Shown here: positions 32,773 through 42,626 of the stretch, one piece after another | Numbering within the stretch: position 1 is the stretch's first letter | Layout of the letters: each line of letters starts with the position of its first letter | Assembly (NCBI GenBank): GCA_005240065.1 | Contig: SBBG01000237.1 | Span: 1 to 42,626, forward strand | Direction: 5' to 3' | DNA length: 42,626 bases | Source: Gammaproteobacteria bacterium | GTDB taxonomy: Bacteria > Pseudomonadota > Gammaproteobacteria > Ga0077554 > Ga007554 | Translations under genes and position numbers: made by a program | Notes under the pieces: generated by a model | What the model was told of the DNA's origin: nothing | Database searches by the model: none | The model's input: the letters and a program-made list of their open reading frames with translations, nothing else

Positions 32773-35340
32773 TTATCCTGTACTCCCATAAAGATGGGTT
32801 ATTTCATCGGCGGGCACGGGTTTGTTCAGGAAATAGCCTTGCACGATATCGCATTGCTGCGTTCTTAGAAAAGCCAGTTGATCGGCCGTTTCAACGCCCT
32901 CGGCAACGACCTTTAACTTCAGGCTGCGAGCCATCGCGATGATGGCGTTGGCTATCGCCACATCGTCTGGGTCATGAGGAATATCTCGGACGAACGAGCG
33001 GTCTATCTTCAGCGTATCGATGGGCAGATGTTTCAGGCGACTCAACGATGAATAGCCGGTGCCGAAATCGTCGATGGCCAGCGTGACTCCCAGGGATTTC
33101 AGGTTTCTTAACAGTTCGATGCTGTGCTCGGCGATTTCAAGATCGCCTTCGGTGATCTCCAGTTCGAGTTGCAGCTCGCCCGGCCGCATCCCCGATTCTT
33201 CCATAACCGTGTATAGCGTGTTCAGAATCTGGCCCTGCAAGATCTGGCGTCCTACGATGTTGACGCCGATCTGTAATTGAGGCAAGCCAGCGGCACGCCA
33301 TGCCTTGGCCTGATGATAAACCGTGTGCAGCACCCATTCACCGATGGGTACGATGAGGCCGGTCTCTTCGGCCACCGCCATGAATTTGTCCGGCGGCACC
33401 AGGCCCAGCTTGGGATGTTGCCAGCGGATCAGCGCTTCCACACCATAGATGGAGTTATTCTTGAGCAGGAATTGCGGTTGGTAATGCAACACGAACTCCT
33501 CCCGTGCCAGGGCTTGCCGCAGGCCCTGTTCAAGGGAGAGGTGCTCGAATGCCTTTTCAGTGAGCTCCGCGGCATAGAACTGGTAATTGTGCCTGCCGCT
33601 CTCCTTGGCGCGATACATCGCGGCATCGGCGGCCTTGGCGAGCCCCTCGCTGTCCTCTGCGTCATCGGGATATATGCTGATGCCGACGCTGGTGGAGGTG
33701 GTGATCTCATGCCCATCCACATAAATGGGCTGGGCCACGGTATTGATGATCTTCTTGGCCAGGATCGCGGCATCCTCGGCGTGAGCGACTTCGGACAGAA
33801 TGATGGTGAATTCGTCGCCTCCCAGTCTGGCCACCGTATCCTCGGCGCGCACGCAGTTCTTCAGGCGGATTGCGATCTCTTGCAGCAATCGGTCGCCGCA
33901 GGCATGGCCCAAGGTGTCATTGATGATCTTGAAGCGGTCCAGGTCGAGAAACAGCAGCGCGACCTGTTGCTTGTGCCGCTTGGCCCGCCGCAGTGCCTGA
34001 TTGAGGCTGGCGAGAAACAGCAGGCGATTGGGGAGTCCGGTGAGCGCATCATGGTGCGCGAGGTAGGTGAGCCTTTTTTCCGATTCCTTGATGGCGCTGA
34101 TATCGGAAAATACCGCCAGGTAATTGGTGATCTGTCCTTCGTCATCTTTGATGGCAGTGACGCATTCCCATGCCGGATAGATTTCACCGTTCTTGCGTCG
34201 GTTCAGGACTTCGCCGCGCCATTGGCCATGGGTTTCCAGCGATTTCGATAATTCCGCCGGCAATGTTTTGTTATGCCGGCCGGATTGATAAAAACGAGGG
34301 TTTTCCCCCAGCGCTTCGTGCGATTCATAGCCGGTGATATCGGTGAACGCCTTGTTGACGGCCACGATGCCTTTTTGAGCGTCGGTGATGACGATGGCTT
34401 CGATTGTGTTGTCGAAAACCGAGGCGGCCAGACGCTGTCTTTCTTCGGCCTTCTTATATTCGCTGATATCCTGAACCGCCACCATGCGGATTGCCCGGCC
34501 TTGATATTCAACGGTCTTCGCCCTGATCTCGACGGGGATTTGCGCACCGTCTTTTTTGATGATGAAGATCTCGTAAGCACCCTCGAATCCAGCCTGCATG
34601 TTACAAAGCACCTGCTGCCGGGACCGAGGCGCCACGAATTCTATGACATTTCTGCCGATGGTCTCATCAGCGGCGTAGCCCAGGATTTCCGGGATGGCGG
34701 GATTGACGTCCAGGATCTTGCCCTGGTCGTGAAAAAAAAGTCCCTCATAAGAGGCGGCGAAGAAACGCGCCAACCGTTCTTCGCTCTGATGCATCGCCTC
34801 TTGCGCCAGCATGCGTTCCGCAATCTCCGCGCGCAGGGCGATATTGACTTTCTCAAGATCGGCGGTGCGTTCTTGCACCCGCTGCTCCAGCTCGTCGCGC
34901 ACCTGTTGCAATTCCTCTTCGGCGAGTTTTTGCGCCGTGACATCCTTGTGCATCAAGACGATCTCGGTGATGGTCTCTCCATCTTTCACCGGGTAGATGA
35001 ATCCGCTGACACAGCGCCTTGAGGCGGCATTGGGATATGTGCGTTGCGGATCGTACCAGATGGCGGGAATCTCGGTCGCCTTGCCGGAGAAGCCATTTTC
35101 TATGTAGAGCATTATCCCTTTCTCGATCAGTTGCGGGTCCTTGAGGATGTTATAGTCACTGATCATCTCGGGAGTGACACCCCATAACTCTTGCGAAGCC
35201 CGATTCATAAGGCGGGGTTTGCCATCGAGGGAAAATATTTGCATGGCGAATGGAGACTGTTCAAACAGGGTGCGAAACCGCCTCTCGGAAGGCTGTGGCT
35301 CCAGATTGCCTGATGTCTGAGAGGAGGATCCAGTACACAT
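32773..35340 (-). CDS. Multi-PAS GGDEF-EAL protein
   Basis: Several PAS segments, ARLGGDEFTIIL, YGVEALIRWQHP and LAIDDFGTGYSSL motifs. Confidence 0.95.
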   Translation of the reverse strand: MCTGSSSQTSGNLEPQPSERRFRTLFEQSPFAMQIFSLDGKPRLMNRASQELWGVTPEMISDYNILKDPQLIEKGIMLYIENGFSGKATEIPAIWYDPQRTYPNAASRRCVSGFIYPVKDGETITEIVLMHKDVTAQKLAEEELQQVRDELEQRVQERTADLEKVNIALRAEIAERMLAQEAMHQSEERLARFFAASYEGLFFHDQGKILDVNPAIPEILGYAADETIGRNVIEFVAPRSRQQVLCNMQAGFEGAYEIFIIKKDGAQIPVEIRAKTVEYQGRAIRMVAVQDISEYKKAEERQRLAASVFDNTIEAIVITDAQKGIVAVNKAFTDITGYESHEALGENPRFYQSGRHNKTLPAELSKSLETHGQWRGEVLNRRKNGEIYPAWECVTAIKDDEGQITNYLAVFSDISAIKESEKRLTYLAHHDALTGLPNRLLFLASLNQALRRAKRHKQQVALLFLDLDRFKIINDTLGHACGDRLLQEIAIRLKNCVRAEDTVARLGGDEFTIILSEVAHAEDAAILAKKIINTVAQPIYVDGHEITTSTSVGISIYPDDAEDSEGLAKAADAAMYRAKESGRHNYQFYAAELTEKAFEHLSLEQGLRQALAREEFVLHYQPQFLLKNNSIYGVEALIRWQHPKLGLVPPDKFMAVAEETGLIVPIGEWVLHTVYHQAKAWRAAGLPQLQIGVNIVGRQILQGQILNTLYTVMEESGMRPGELQLELEITEGDLEIAEHSIELLRNLKSLGVTLAIDDFGTGYSSLSRLKHLPIDTLKIDRSFVRDIPHDPDDVAIANAIIAMARSLKLKVVAEGVETADQLAFLRTQQCDIVQGYFLNKPVPADEITHLYGSTG

Positions 35341-35404
35341 AAGTCAGTCTCGCAACGATGGGTTCTTTCAAGCGCCTATTGTAATCCTAACCTGCTGTTT
35401 TTCC

Positions 35405-36265
35405 CTACGGAGAAGGTGCTGTTTCGGCAGGGCTGGCCTGAGGTTCCGGTGTCGCCGTATCCGGCGGACGCTCGGCTTCCTCCTTTTCCATGTCAACCGG
35501 CTCCTTCGGTATTTCCAGTTCCGACGCGGTTTTCACGGGCGGCATCACCAGGCGCGGCGCGGCGTTGAAATCGCGGCCATAGCGCACCGCCATGCGCGCC
35601 AGAATGATGTTGGTTTTGCGCGCTGCGCGGCGGCTGCTGCGGTGGCTGTCGTAGTAGCGCGGATTGGGCACGATGGCGGCCAGCCACGCGGCTTCGCGCG
35701 GGGTCAGCTTGGCGGCGGATTTGCCGAAATAATGGCGCGCCGCCGCCTCGGCGCCGAAGACGCCATCGCCCCACTCGATGACATTCAGATAAATCTCGAA
35801 GATGCGCCGTTTGTCCAGGCTCTTTTCCAGCATCACCGTGATGACGGCCTCTTCCGCTTTGCGCCAGGGGGTGCGCTGCGCCGACAGAAAAAGGTTTTTG
35901 GCGAGCTGCTGACTGATGGTGCTACCGCCGGCGACCACCTTGCCTTGTTTGAGATTCTTTTCCGCGGCGACCTTGATGCCTTCCCAATCGAAGCCTTCAT
36001 GGCTATAAAACGTGGCATCCTCCGACGCGATGACGGCGCGTTGCAGGTAGCGCGAGATACGCGCCATCTCCATCCAGCGATAATCGATTCTGGTGGGTTT
36101 GCCCTCGGCCTCCATCTCTGCCAGCCGCGCGCGCATCAGCGCCGTCTCTTCGGGATTATGGGTGGCAAGGCGCGTGACCTGCCAGTAGATCCAGCCTTGA
36201 TAGAGCAATACGGCGAGCAGCGCCAAGCCCAGGCCGCGCCATAGCCATTTGTAAAAAACTTTCAT
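35405..36265 (-). CDS. mtgA: Monofunctional biosynthetic peptidoglycan transglycosylase
   Basis: AVIASEDATFYSHEGFDWEGIKVAAEKNLKQGKVVAGGSTISQQLAKNLFLS, GT51 motifs; acidic/proline-rich C-terminal tail. Confidence 0.95.
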   Translation of the reverse strand: MKVFYKWLWRGLGLALLAVLLYQGWIYWQVTRLATHNPEETALMRARLAEMEAEGKPTRIDYRWMEMARISRYLQRAVIASEDATFYSHEGFDWEGIKVAAEKNLKQGKVVAGGSTISQQLAKNLFLSAQRTPWRKAEEAVITVMLEKSLDKRRIFEIYLNVIEWGDGVFGAEAAARHYFGKSAAKLTPREAAWLAAIVPNPRYYDSHRSSRRAARKTNIILARMAVRYGRDFNAAPRLVMPPVKTASELEIPKEPVDMEKEEAERPPDTATPEPQASPAETAPSP

Positions 36266-36361
36266 CGTTGGATTTCTTTTATGTCTTGGCGGTTATTATG
36301 CGTAGCGACAAAAATAGCATGCACATAGCGCACGCTACGATGTATGTCATTGCGGATGGAT

Positions 36362-36973
36362 TTAGATGACTCTGACGCCTTCATGCTCCAGCATCTGCAC
36401 CAGGCTGATCAATGGCAGACCGACGAGGGCGGTGGGGTCTTCGCCTTCCAGTTTGTCGAACAACGCGATGCCCAAGCCCTCCGATTTGAACGAGCCTGCG
36501 CAGTTATAAGGCTGTTCGCGGCGTAGATAGTTGTCGATCTGCGCCGCGCTGAGAACCCGGAACACCACGGTGAAAGGGATGACGTTGACTTGCATGCGCC
36601 GGGTGGCACCATTGAGCAGGCATAATCCGGTCAGGAACTCCACGCGCTTGCCAGAGGCGTTGCTGAGTTGGGCGACGGCGTTGTCGTGATTTCCCGGCTT
36701 GCCCAGGATTTGATCCTCCAGCACCGCCACCTGATCCGAGCCAATGATCAATGCGTCGGGGTGCTGGTGCGCCACGGCATGCGCTTTGGCGCTGGCCAGC
36801 CGAGCCACCAACGCTTCCGGGGATTCGCCGGGCAACGGTGTTTCGTCGGCCTGCGGGGTGATGGTGATGAAGGGCAAGCCGAGCCGATGAAGCAGTTCCT
36901 TCCTGTAAGGCGAGGAAGAGGCCAGGATCAACTGTTGCCGTTTGTGTCCGTTGTGTTGTTCAACCGATTTCAA
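36362..36973 (-). CDS. Maf-like nucleotide pyrophosphatase
   Basis: [30 protein letters not shown]...[21 protein letters not shown]. Confidence 0.94.
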   Translation of the reverse strand: MKSVEQHNGHKRQQLILASSSPYRKELLHRLGLPFITITPQADETPLPGESPEALVARLASAKAHAVAHQHPDALIIGSDQVAVLEDQILGKPGNHDNAVAQLSNASGKRVEFLTGLCLLNGATRRMQVNVIPFTVVFRVLSAAQIDNYLRREQPYNCAGSFKSEGLGIALFDKLEGEDPTALVGLPLISLVQMLEHEGVRVI

Positions 36974-38783
36974 TCAGAGCCTCGTCGGGATTCACGCTGT
37001 CGCCTTTCTTCACATTGACCGCCAGTACTTCACCGGCGATCGGCGCCTGAACTTCCGTTTCCATTTTCATCGCCTCGGTCACCAGCACCGGATCACCCGC
37101 TTTGACCGTGTCGCCCACTTTCACCAGCACCTCGACGATGGTGCCGGGCATGGACGTGGTGACGTGTCCCGGCGCCTGGGCCTTGAGGCGTTTGCTGCCC
37201 TTGCCGCCGTTCGATGGCGCGGCGGAGGAGGCCAGCTCCTGGAGCGTTTCGACGATGATCTCTTCCGGTACGCCATCCACCGAGACATAGAGCGGCCGCC
37301 GGTTCTGCGTGGCGTGGCCGCTGCCGGTGACATTGATGTGGTAGGTCTCGCCGTGCAGGGTGACGTTGAACTCCACCGGCGTCGCGCCGCGGATCAAGGC
37401 GGCCTCGGCCGGTGTTTCGAGCGGTTCGGGAACCAGCGAGCCGGCCGCGCGCTGTTCCAGAAAGCCGCGCGCGATTTCCGGGAACATGGCATAGCTCAGC
37501 ACATCTTCCTCGCTGGCGGCGAGCGTGCCGATCTCATCGCGCAACGTCTCCATCTCGTCTTTGAGCAGATCGGCCGGGCGGCACTCGATGGCCTCTTCAT
37601 TGCCGATCGCCTGCTGGCGCACGAAAGGATTCACCGTGCCCGGCGTTTTGCCGTAGCGCCCCTGTAAATAGAGCTTTACCTCGTTGGTGATAGTCTTGTA
37701 GCGTGCGCCGGCCAGCACATTGAGCAAGGCCTGGGTGCCGACGATTTGCGAAGTGGGCGTGACCAGCGGCGGGTAACCGAGATCTTCGCGTACTCGCGGA
37801 ATCTCCTCCAGCACCTCGTTCATGCGTTCCAGCGCGCCCTGTTCGCGCAACTGATTGGCGAGGTTCGAGACCATACCGCCGGGAATCTGGTTGACTTGGA
37901 CGCGGGTGTCGATGCCGGTGTATTCGCTCTCGAAGCGGCGGTATTTCTTGCGCACCTCGTAGAAGTAAAAGCCAATCTCCTGCAACAGCTCCAGGTCGAG
38001 GCCGGTGTCATATTCCGTACCGCGCAGCGCCGCGACCATGCTCTCGGTGGGAGGATGGCTGGTACCGCCGGAGAAGCTCGAAATGGCGGTATCGATGTGG
38101 CGGCAGCCATTCTCGATCGCTTTGATCTGGCACATGCTGGCCAGTCCGGCGGTGGCGTGCGAGTGCAGATGTACGGGTAGCTTGACGGCGCTCACCAGGT
38201 TGCGTACCAGCTCTGCCGTGACCATCGGCGTCAGCAATCCCGCCATGTCCTTGATGGCGATGCTGTCGCAACCCATCGCTTCCAATTGGTGTGCCATGTC
38301 GATATATTGCGCGATGCCATGCACCGGGCTGGTGGTGTAGCAGATCGTTCCCTGAGCGTGTTTGCCGGCGTCTCTGACGGCTTCGATGGAAACGCGCAGA
38401 TTGCGTGTGTCGTTGAGCGCGTCGAAGATACGAAACACATCGATGCCATCAGCCGCGGCCTTTTTCACAAAGGCGCGCACCACGTCGTCGGAATAGTGGC
38501 GGTAGCCGAGCAGATTCTGGCCGCGCAGCAGCATTTGCAACCGGGTATTGGGCAGCGCAGCGCGCAGCTTCTTCAAGCGCTCCCAAGGGTCTTCCTTGAG
38601 AAAGCGCAGACAGGCATCGAAGGTTGCGCCGCCCCATACCTCCAGCGACCAGTAACCCGCCTGATCCAGCCTGGAGCAGATCGGCAGCATGTCTTCGGTG
38701 CGCATACGTGTTGCGATCAGGCATTGGTGCGCGTCGCGCAGGATGGTGTCGGTGATATGGACGCGGGACATAGCGGTGCTCAC
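36960..38783 (-). CDS. pycB: Pyruvate carboxylase subunit B / oxaloacetate decarboxylase alpha-like protein
   Basis: [25 protein letters not shown], carboxyltransferase domain, C-terminal biotinyl domain ([19 protein letters not shown]); adjacent to a biotin carboxylase. Confidence 0.88.
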   Translation of the reverse strand: MSTAMSRVHITDTILRDAHQCLIATRMRTEDMLPICSRLDQAGYWSLEVWGGATFDACLRFLKEDPWERLKKLRAALPNTRLQMLLRGQNLLGYRHYSDDVVRAFVKKAAADGIDVFRIFDALNDTRNLRVSIEAVRDAGKHAQGTICYTTSPVHGIAQYIDMAHQLEAMGCDSIAIKDMAGLLTPMVTAELVRNLVSAVKLPVHLHSHATAGLASMCQIKAIENGCRHIDTAISSFSGGTSHPPTESMVAALRGTEYDTGLDLELLQEIGFYFYEVRKKYRRFESEYTGIDTRVQVNQIPGGMVSNLANQLREQGALERMNEVLEEIPRVREDLGYPPLVTPTSQIVGTQALLNVLAGARYKTITNEVKLYLQGRYGKTPGTVNPFVRQQAIGNEEAIECRPADLLKDEMETLRDEIGTLAASEEDVLSYAMFPEIARGFLEQRAAGSLVPEPLETPAEAALIRGATPVEFNVTLHGETYHINVTGSGHATQNRRPLYVSVDGVPEEIIVETLQELASSAAPSNGGKGSKRLKAQAPGHVTTSMPGTIVEVLVKVGDTVKAGDPVLVTEAMKMETEVQAPIAGEVLAVNVKKGDSVNPDEALIEIG

Positions 38784-38788
38784 TTGAT

Positions 38789-40231
38789 TCAGGAATGGGA
38801 AGCGGTTTCGTTCAGCGCGGCCAGGTGCGCGAAAATGGCGGCGGCGATGGCGGCCGCCAGCTCGCGCGGCGGGCGGCGCACGGAATAATCCACCAGTTCG
38901 GGATGCGTTTCGACGAAGCTGGTATCGAACGAGGCATTCTGGAATTCCGGCGAATGGAGGATTTCGATGTGATAAGGAATCGTGGTCTTGATACCGTAGA
39001 CGCCGATGTCGCGCAACGCGCGATCACCACGATCCAGTACTTCATCCCAGGTTAGCGCCCAGACGGTCAGCTTCACACACAGCGAATCGTAATAGGGCGG
39101 GATCTCGTAACCGGTATAGATCGCGCCATCGGTGCGCACGCCGGGGCCGCCGGGCGCGAAATAACGGGTGATGCGACCGAAGCTGGGCAAAAAGTCGTTT
39201 TTCGGGTCCTCGGCGTTGATGCGGAACTGGATGGCGTAGCCGCGGCGCTGCACCTCGTCCTGGCGGTAACGCAGGCGCAGGCCCGATGCGATGCGGATCT
39301 GCTCGCGGACGATGTCGATGCCGGTGATCTGTTCCGTGATGGTGTGCTCCACCTGCAAGCGGGTGTTCATCTCCATGAAATAGAAATTGCCCTGCGCATC
39401 GAGCAGGAACTCCACTGTGCCGGCATTCTGATAGCCGACCGCCCTGGCGGCGCGCACCGCAAGATCGCCCAGTATCGCGCGCTGATGATCGGTGAGCTGT
39501 GGCGAGGGGGCGATCTCGATCAGTTTCTGATGGCGGCGCTGGATCGAGCAGTCGCGTTCGAACAGGTGAATGACGTTGCCGTGGTGATCGCCCAGCACCT
39601 GCATCTCGATATGCCGCGGATTGACGATGCACTTTTCGAGAAAGATCTCGGCGCTGCCGAAAGCCTTGGTGGCCTCCGAGATGACGCGATCGAAGTTCTT
39701 CTTCAGCTCTTCCGGGTTTTCGCAGCGCCGGATACCGCGTCCGCCACCGCCCGACGTGGCCTTGAGCATCACCGGATAGCCCATGGTGTCGGCGCATCGC
39801 AGGGCTTCTTCCACCGAACCCAGATTGCCCTCGCTGCCGGGGATGACCGGAATGCCGGCCGCGATCATCGCCTGGCGCGCGGCGATCTTGTCGCCCATGC
39901 GGCGGATGACATCGGCGGAGGGGCCGATGAAGCGGATATTGCGGCGTGCGCAAATCTCCGCCAGTCCGGCATTTTCCGACAGAAAACCATAACCGGGGTG
40001 CAGCGCATCGCAGCCGGTCGCCACCGCCAGATTGACGATGCGATGGGCATTCAAATAGCCCGCCACCGACTCCGGGCCGATATTATAGGCCTCGTCAGCC
40101 TTTTTGACGTGCAAGCCGTGGCGGTCGGCGTCGGTATAAATCGCCACCGAAGTGATACCCATTTCCGCGCAGGCGCGCACGATACGCACGGCGATTTCGC
40201 CGCGGTTGGCGATCAGGACTTTTCGGATCAA
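38789..40231 (-). CDS. pycA: Pyruvate carboxylase subunit A (biotin carboxylase)
   Basis: [52 protein letters not shown]...; ATP-grasp KATSGGGGRGIR; second biotin carboxylase in the window besides accC. Confidence 0.88.
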   Translation of the reverse strand: MIRKVLIANRGEIAVRIVRACAEMGITSVAIYTDADRHGLHVKKADEAYNIGPESVAGYLNAHRIVNLAVATGCDALHPGYGFLSENAGLAEICARRNIRFIGPSADVIRRMGDKIAARQAMIAAGIPVIPGSEGNLGSVEEALRCADTMGYPVMLKATSGGGGRGIRRCENPEELKKNFDRVISEATKAFGSAEIFLEKCIVNPRHIEMQVLGDHHGNVIHLFERDCSIQRRHQKLIEIAPSPQLTDHQRAILGDLAVRAARAVGYQNAGTVEFLLDAQGNFYFMEMNTRLQVEHTITEQITGIDIVREQIRIASGLRLRYRQDEVQRRGYAIQFRINAEDPKNDFLPSFGRITRYFAPGGPGVRTDGAIYTGYEIPPYYDSLCVKLTVWALTWDEVLDRGDRALRDIGVYGIKTTIPYHIEILHSPEFQNASFDTSFVETHPELVDYSVRRPPRELAAAIAAAIFAHLAALNETASHS

Positions 40232-40397
40232 GGGGGCAGCCTCGCGCGTGTTATCCCTAAGGTGGAAAATCGGCCTGGCTTAGCGTTTTCTTTAGTACTG
40301 ATTTCTACGGGAATCGACCGTCATAGTCAAGCGGAAGGGCCGGATTTGCCGGGCGTTTTTGACACGAGGCGCGAGTCCCTTGTAAAATAGTCGGCTT

Positions 40398-40916
40398 ATG
40401 TCGAGCCGACTGCCCGAATATATAGATCCCCTGCGCCTGGCGGAGGCGCGGGCGGTGTTGCAAGGCCAGTTTGCCATCGCCGGCATGCGGCGTTTGGCAT
40501 CCGCCCTCCACTCCACGCAGGGCGTGGTGGATGTCGATATCGAGTTTGGCATCGACGAGGCGCGGACTCCGTATGTCAAAGGGGTGTTGCGTGCCGGGCT
40601 CGAAGTGGTGTGCCAGCGATGCCTCGGGCCGATGGTGCTGCCTGTCGAGGTAGAGGTGGCCCTGGGTATCGTGACCTCGGCGCAGGAAGCCGATCGCCTG
40701 CCGGGTAATTATGACCCATTGCTGGTGGAGGAAGAACCGATCTCCCTCAAGGATGTGGTCGAGGACGAACTGATTCTCTCTCTGCCCGTGGCGCCTGTGC
40801 ATCTCGAACAGCAATGTCCGCCGTGGCGGGATACCGTGGTCGAGCAGCCGGCGGAGAAGACCGGCAAGCCCAGCCCGTTTGCGGTGCTGGCGCAGTTGAA
40901 GGATAAGAAACAATAG
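40398..40916 (+). CDS. yceD: YceD/DUF177 family protein
   Basis: VCQRCLGPMVLPVEVEVALGIV...YDPLLVEEEPISLKDVVEDELILSLPVAPVH; directly upstream of rpmF. Confidence 0.93.
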   Translation: MSSRLPEYIDPLRLAEARAVLQGQFAIAGMRRLASALHSTQGVVDVDIEFGIDEARTPYVKGVLRAGLEVVCQRCLGPMVLPVEVEVALGIVTSAQEADRLPGNYDPLLVEEEPISLKDVVEDELILSLPVAPVHLEQQCPPWRDTVVEQPAEKTGKPSPFAVLAQLKDKKQ

Positions 40917-40965
40917 TTGTGTTTTGGGGTAGCCCGAATCTTTTAAGTACCTTTTGGAGTGTAAA

Positions 40966-41145
40966 ATGGCCGTACAACAGAACCGTAAAACCCCTTCCAA
41001 GCGTGGCATGCGCCGGGCGCACGACGCGCTTACTGCCAAGACCCTGTCGGTCGAGTCGACCACGGGTGAAACCCATTTGCGTCATCACATCAGCCCGGAT
41101 GGTTATTACCGTGGCCGCAAGATTCTCGGCGCCAAGGGCGAATAA
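40966..41145 (+). CDS. rpmF: 50S ribosomal protein L32
   Basis: [54 protein letters not shown]. Confidence 0.98.
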   Translation: MAVQQNRKTPSKRGMRRAHDALTAKTLSVESTTGETHLRHHISPDGYYRGRKILGAKGE

Positions 41146-41148
41146 CGC

Positions 41149-42171
41149 TTGGGATTGACGCTTGCTTTGGATGCCATGGGCGGGGATCACGGTCCTTCCG
41201 TGGTCGTCCCCGCGGCGCTGAGCGTCCTTGCCGGGCAGGCTGATCTCACGCTGATCCTGGTGGGCGATCAGGAGGTGATCGCCAGGGAGCTGACCGCATA
41301 TGGCGCGAAGGCGAGCGACAGCTTGCAGATCCATCACGCTTCGCAGCGTGTCGAAATGCACGAGCCGCCTTCCCAGGCGTTGCGCGGAAAGAAGGATTCC
41401 TCGATGCGCGTAGCGATCGATCTGGTCAAGTCCGGTCGCGCGCAGGCCTGCGTCAGCGCGGGCAATACCGGCGCCCTGATGGCGACCGCCCGCTACGTGC
41501 TGAAAACTCTGCCGGGCATCGACCGTCCCGCCATCATCTCCGCCTTGCCGACCATGACCGGACATACCCACATGCTCGATCTGGGGGCGAATGTCGATTC
41601 GACCGCCGAGCATCTGTTCCAGTTTGCCGTCATGGGCTCGGTGTTGACCAGCGCGGTGGATAACATCGACCGCCCCAAGGTCGGCTTGCTCAATATCGGC
41701 GAGGAAGAGATCAAGGGCAACCAGGTCGTGAAAGACGCCGCCTCCTTGCTCGCCGCGAGCGACCTTCACTATGTCGGCTTCGTCGAGGGCGATGATATTT
41801 ACAAGGGCGCTGTCGATGTCGTGGTGTGCGACGGGTTTGTCGGCAATGTCGCGTTGAAAACCAGCGAAGGGGTGGCGAAGATGATCGGTCACTATATGAA
41901 GCAGGAATTCAGCCGCTCTTTGTTTTGCAAATTCGCCGGATTGTTCGCCAAGCCGGTGTTGACGGGTTTTCGCGCCAAGATTGATCCCCGCCGCTACAAC
42001 GGCGCGAGCTTGGTGGGCTTGCAGGGCATCGTCATCAAGAGCCACGGTGGTGCGGATACCTTCGCTTTCGCCAACGCCATCAAGGAGGCGGTGCTCGAGG
42101 TCAAAAAGGATGTGCCGCAGCGCATCAGCGCGCAACTGGAATCGTTTCTGTTGGAGAGGCGCGCGAGTTGA
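41149..42171 (+). CDS. plsX: Phosphate acyltransferase PlsX
   Basis: [22 protein letters not shown]...[30 protein letters not shown] start at 41149. Confidence 0.96.
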   Translation: MGLTLALDAMGGDHGPSVVVPAALSVLAGQADLTLILVGDQEVIARELTAYGAKASDSLQIHHASQRVEMHEPPSQALRGKKDSSMRVAIDLVKSGRAQACVSAGNTGALMATARYVLKTLPGIDRPAIISALPTMTGHTHMLDLGANVDSTAEHLFQFAVMGSVLTSAVDNIDRPKVGLLNIGEEEIKGNQVVKDAASLLAASDLHYVGFVEGDDIYKGAVDVVVCDGFVGNVALKTSEGVAKMIGHYMKQEFSRSLFCKFAGLFAKPVLTGFRAKIDPRRYNGASLVGLQGIVIKSHGGADTFAFANAIKEAVLEVKKDVPQRISAQLESFLLERRAS

Positions 42172-42626
42172 ACCATTCACGCATCATCGGCACCGGCGGC
42201 TATCTGCCTGACAAGGTGCTGACCAATCGCGACCTGGAGCAAATGGTCGAGACCACCGACCAGTGGATCGTCGAGCGCACCGGCATTCGCAAGCGCCACG
42301 TCGCCGCGCCCGGTCAGACCACCTGTGACATGGCCGAGGTGGCGGCGCGCCGCGCGATCGAGGCGGCGGGCATCGCTGTTTCGGACATCGATCTCATCAT
42401 CGTGGCGACCACCACCCCCGACAGGGTCTTTCCCAGCACCGCCTGTCTGTTGCAGCAGCGCTTGGGGATCTCCGGTCCGGCGGCATTCGATGTGCAGGCC
42501 GTGTGCACCGGCTTTGTCTATGCGCTGTCGGTGGCCGACAAGTTCATCCGCACCGGCAGCGCGCGCCATGCGCTTGTGGTGGGCGCGGAAACACTGTCGC
42601 GCATCGTCGACTGGAAAGATCGCGGC
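42168..42626 (+). CDS. fabH: 3-oxoacyl-ACP synthase III FabH (3' end truncated by window edge)
   Basis: Not in the ORF track: TTG start overlapping the plsX stop; [45 protein letters not shown]...[16 protein letters not shown]. Confidence 0.95.
   Translation, partial: MNHSRIIGTGGYLPDKVLTNRDLEQMVETTDQWIVERTGIRKRHVAAPGQTTCDMAEVAARRAIEAAGIAVSDIDLIIVATTTPDRVFPSTACLLQQRLGISGPAAFDVQAVCTGFVYALSVADKFIRTGSARHALVVGAETLSRIVDWKDRG

Noticed and set aside
36960-38783. Na+-pumping oxaloacetate decarboxylase alpha subunit
   Set aside because: No beta or gamma subunit nearby; adjacency to a biotin carboxylase fits two-subunit pyruvate carboxylase better.

Overview
A 42.6-kb, GC-rich, gene-dense chromosomal window, most likely from a gammaproteobacterium (inferred from gene content and order, not proven). 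No rRNA, tRNA, CRISPR array, prophage or intact IS was recognised. Housekeeping blocks: yidC(partial)-mnmE; groES-groEL with a perfect CIRCE element; cutA-dsbD-tlpA-like-aroQ-accB-accC-prmA-DUF3426; mtgA; maf; pycB/pycA; yceD-rpmF-plsX-fabH(partial). Accessory blocks: a chemoreceptor/porin/PstS-like trio, a response-regulator-PAS-GGDEF-EAL gene split by a frameshift, a secreted c-type cytochrome/cupredoxin/diheme peroxidase trio, a second MCP, and a block of COG2187-like kinase, CBS protein, phosphoribosyltransferase, hydrolase, NAD-type formate dehydrogenase and phosphoketolase. Most notable non-coding signals: (1) two copies of an unannotated ~164-194 bp MITE-like element (TIR GGGCRCTTCTAAAAAT, 4-bp TWTA direct repeats), one of which contributes to the stop codon of an MCP gene; (2) a different ~150-bp four-hairpin MITE-like element with 5-bp CCTAT direct repeats after mnmE; (3) two perfect FNR/ANR half-site palindromes (TTGAT-N4-ATCAA) in both divergent intergenic regions of the formate dehydrogenase/phosphoketolase block, with -10-like hexamers at or close to class-II spacing; (4) good sigma-28 promoter matches upstream of both MCP genes; (5) a transposase relic where the prmA cluster ends. 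All calls come from reading the sequence; no database search was run.
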